Source: Alphaproteobacteria bacterium (GTDB taxonomy: Bacteria > Pseudomonadota > Alphaproteobacteria > GCA-2731375). From it: 5,670 nucleotides of DNA. Position numbers and translations under genes: made by a program. The stretch lies in the NCBI GenBank assembly GCA_030746295.1, contig JASLMY010000282.1, positions 1-5,670 on the forward strand, given 5' to 3'. Below, in pieces: positions 4,458 to 5,670 of this stretch (positions are counted from its first letter, which is position 1; the number at the start of each line of letters is the position of its first letter). The notes beneath the pieces are model-generated. The model did no database searches. It was not told the origin of the DNA and worked only from the letters and a program-made list of their open reading frames with translations.

Positions 4458-5670
4458 ATGAGGAAGGATGCCAAGAGCCGATCCGGCATTCCGCTCGAGC
4501 CCTTTTACGAGAAAGACGGCGGAGACGACGGCGACCTCGGGGCGCCGGGCGCCTTCCCCTACACCCGCGGCCGCCATGCCCGAACCCGATCGGGGGGCAG
4601 TTGGATCCAGCGCGAGCTCTGCGGCGAAGGCAGTCCGACGGATTCCAACAAGCTCATTCGCTATCTGCTGGACGTGGGGCAGACCGACATCGATATCGTC
4701 GGCGACGCCCCGACCATGAGCATGATGGACCCGGACCATCCGCTCTCCATCCCGACGGCCGGCACGCAAGGTGTCTCGGCCTGTTGCCGGCAGGACTATC
4801 TCGAGCTGCTCGCCGACATCCCCATCGCGGAGACCTCGGTGTCCTCGTCCATTCCGGCGGTGTTTTCCATCGCCGGCCTCATCCATGCCGCCAAGCACAC
4901 GAACGCGGCGCCGGAAAAGCTGCGCGGCTCGGCGATCCAGGTGCCGCTCTATCAGGAAGACTGCAGCTATCGCATCCACCTCCCCGTCGGCTTCCGCAGC
5001 CGCCTTTCCGCCGACTGCGTCGAATACTGTGCCGACAGGCTGCCGCGCTTTCACGCCTTCCTGGAAGACACCTATTACTTCAGCGAGTCCGGCCTCAACG
5101 GCGTCGAGGAAATGGCTCTGGGCTTCGTCGAAATCCGCCATCTGTTGCGCCTGCTGACCGGCCGGGGCATCGATGTCGACAGAATCGCGCCGCGCATCGC
5201 CATCCTCGTCAGCTGCTCGATGGACTTCTTCGAGGAGATCGCCAAGATCCGCGCCACCCGGCGGCTCTTCGCCCGCATGGTGCGCGACGAATTCGGCGCC
5301 GAGGACCCGCGCTCGCAATCCGTGGTGATCACCAGCCACACCTCGGGGCTCGCCATGACGGCGCAGCAGCCCGTCAACAAGATCGTCCGCGGCACGCTCC
5401 AATCGCTGTCCCTGGTTCTGGCCGGCGTGCAGGCCATCGAGATCTCCGCCTTCGACGAGGCGCTGCGCACGCCGAGCCGGGAATCCCATCTGGTGAGCCT
5501 GCGCACCCAGCAGGTGATCGACCTGGAAAGCGGCGTTACCAAGGTGGCCGATCCGCTCGGCGGCTCCTACTACGTGGAGGCGTTGACCGACGAGATCGAG
5601 AAGCGCATCTGGGACATGGTCCTGGATGTCGAGGCCCGGGGCGACATCGAGGCCCTGGTCACCCGAGGCT
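4458..5670 (+). CDS. B12-dependent acyl-CoA mutase, methylmalonyl-CoA mutase large-subunit family (3'-truncated, divergent)
   Basis: The frame runs from ATG 4458 off the window end, giving 404 residues of a family whose catalytic subunit is usually about 550 or more. Family marks are SGIPLEPFYE (9-18), PYTRG (34-38), SWIQRE (48-53), DPDHPLS (91-97), IQ (160-161), the GIDVDRIAPR linker (237-246), MDFFEEIAKIRATR (255-268), HTSGLAMTAQQP (294-305), FDEALRTPSRE (332-342) and ADPLGGSYYVE (364-374). They describe the TIM-barrel half that binds acyl-CoA and performs the adenosylcobalamin-driven carbon-skeleton rearrangement. Any B12-binding domain would be further on or on a separate subunit. By-eye alignment to the Propionibacterium enzyme puts Leu54 where Tyr89 is, Tyr171 where Arg207 is, and Tyr207 where His244 is, so methylmalonyl-CoA may not be the substrate. 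The start is chosen for its GGAG site and for the family-like N-terminus. ATG at 4383 is in frame and would add 25 residues including a basic RRRKR run. Antisense frames here are shadows. Confidence 0.9.
   Translation, partial: MRKDAKSRSGIPLEPFYEKDGGDDGDLGAPGAFPYTRGRHARTRSGGSWIQRELCGEGSPTDSNKLIRYLLDVGQTDIDIVGDAPTMSMMDPDHPLSIPTAGTQGVSACCRQDYLELLADIPIAETSVSSSIPAVFSIAGLIHAAKHTNAAPEKLRGSAIQVPLYQEDCSYRIHLPVGFRSRLSADCVEYCADRLPRFHAFLEDTYYFSESGLNGVEEMALGFVEIRHLLRLLTGRGIDVDRIAPRIAILVSCSMDFFEEIAKIRATRRLFARMVRDEFGAEDPRSQSVVITSHTSGLAMTAQQPVNKIVRGTLQSLSLVLAGVQAIEISAFDEALRTPSRESHLVSLRTQQVIDLESGVTKVADPLGGSYYVEALTDEIEKRIWDMVLDVEARGDIEALVTRG

Noticed and set aside
4440..5489. Long minus-strand open frame (349 codons) opposite the mutase
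   Set aside because: The plus strand encodes a clear acyl-CoA mutase throughout; the minus frame has no recognisable domain and is a shadow.

Overview
The window is GC-rich DNA with tightly packed genes, GTG/ATG starts, 4-base gene overlaps and strong third-position G/C. This suggests a high-GC proteobacterium, possibly an alphaproteobacterium. That placement rests only on composition and protein style and is a weak inference. No mobile element, CRISPR array, tRNA or rRNA gene was seen.

Region 1 (1-2446, plus strand) is a translationally coupled three-gene block. It begins inside a short-chain dehydrogenase/reductase (SDR) gene whose N-terminus lies off the window. Next comes a class I SAM-dependent methyltransferase that starts on a GTG overlapping the SDR stop (GTGA). 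The third gene encodes a 341-residue protein I cannot name; it starts on an ATGA overlap and appears to be built from two copies of one domain. The overlaps imply the three proteins are made together and probably act in one pathway, perhaps reduction/oxidation plus methylation of a small molecule. The substrate cannot be read from the sequence.

Region 2 (2460-4115, minus strand) converges on region 1 with a 13-base gap. It holds an endonuclease/exonuclease/phosphatase (EEP, DNase I-like) protein of 422 residues. Upstream of it, on the same strand, is a probable 67-residue protein with four cysteines. Two adjacent perfect palindromes lie between these two genes, about 80-100 bases upstream of the EEP start, where an operator would be expected.

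Region 3 (4116-4457) is a 342-base divergent intergenic region with a locally AT-rich end near the small gene. It holds weak promoter candidates in both directions. No cobalamin riboswitch was recognised.

Region 4 (4458 to the window end, plus strand) is the N-terminal 404 residues of a B12-dependent acyl-CoA mutase of the methylmalonyl-CoA mutase large-subunit family. The fold-level motifs are clear, but several positions that define substrate binding and catalysis in known methylmalonyl-CoA mutases differ. It may therefore be a mutase of unknown specificity. This gene and the duplicated-domain protein are the most interesting items here.
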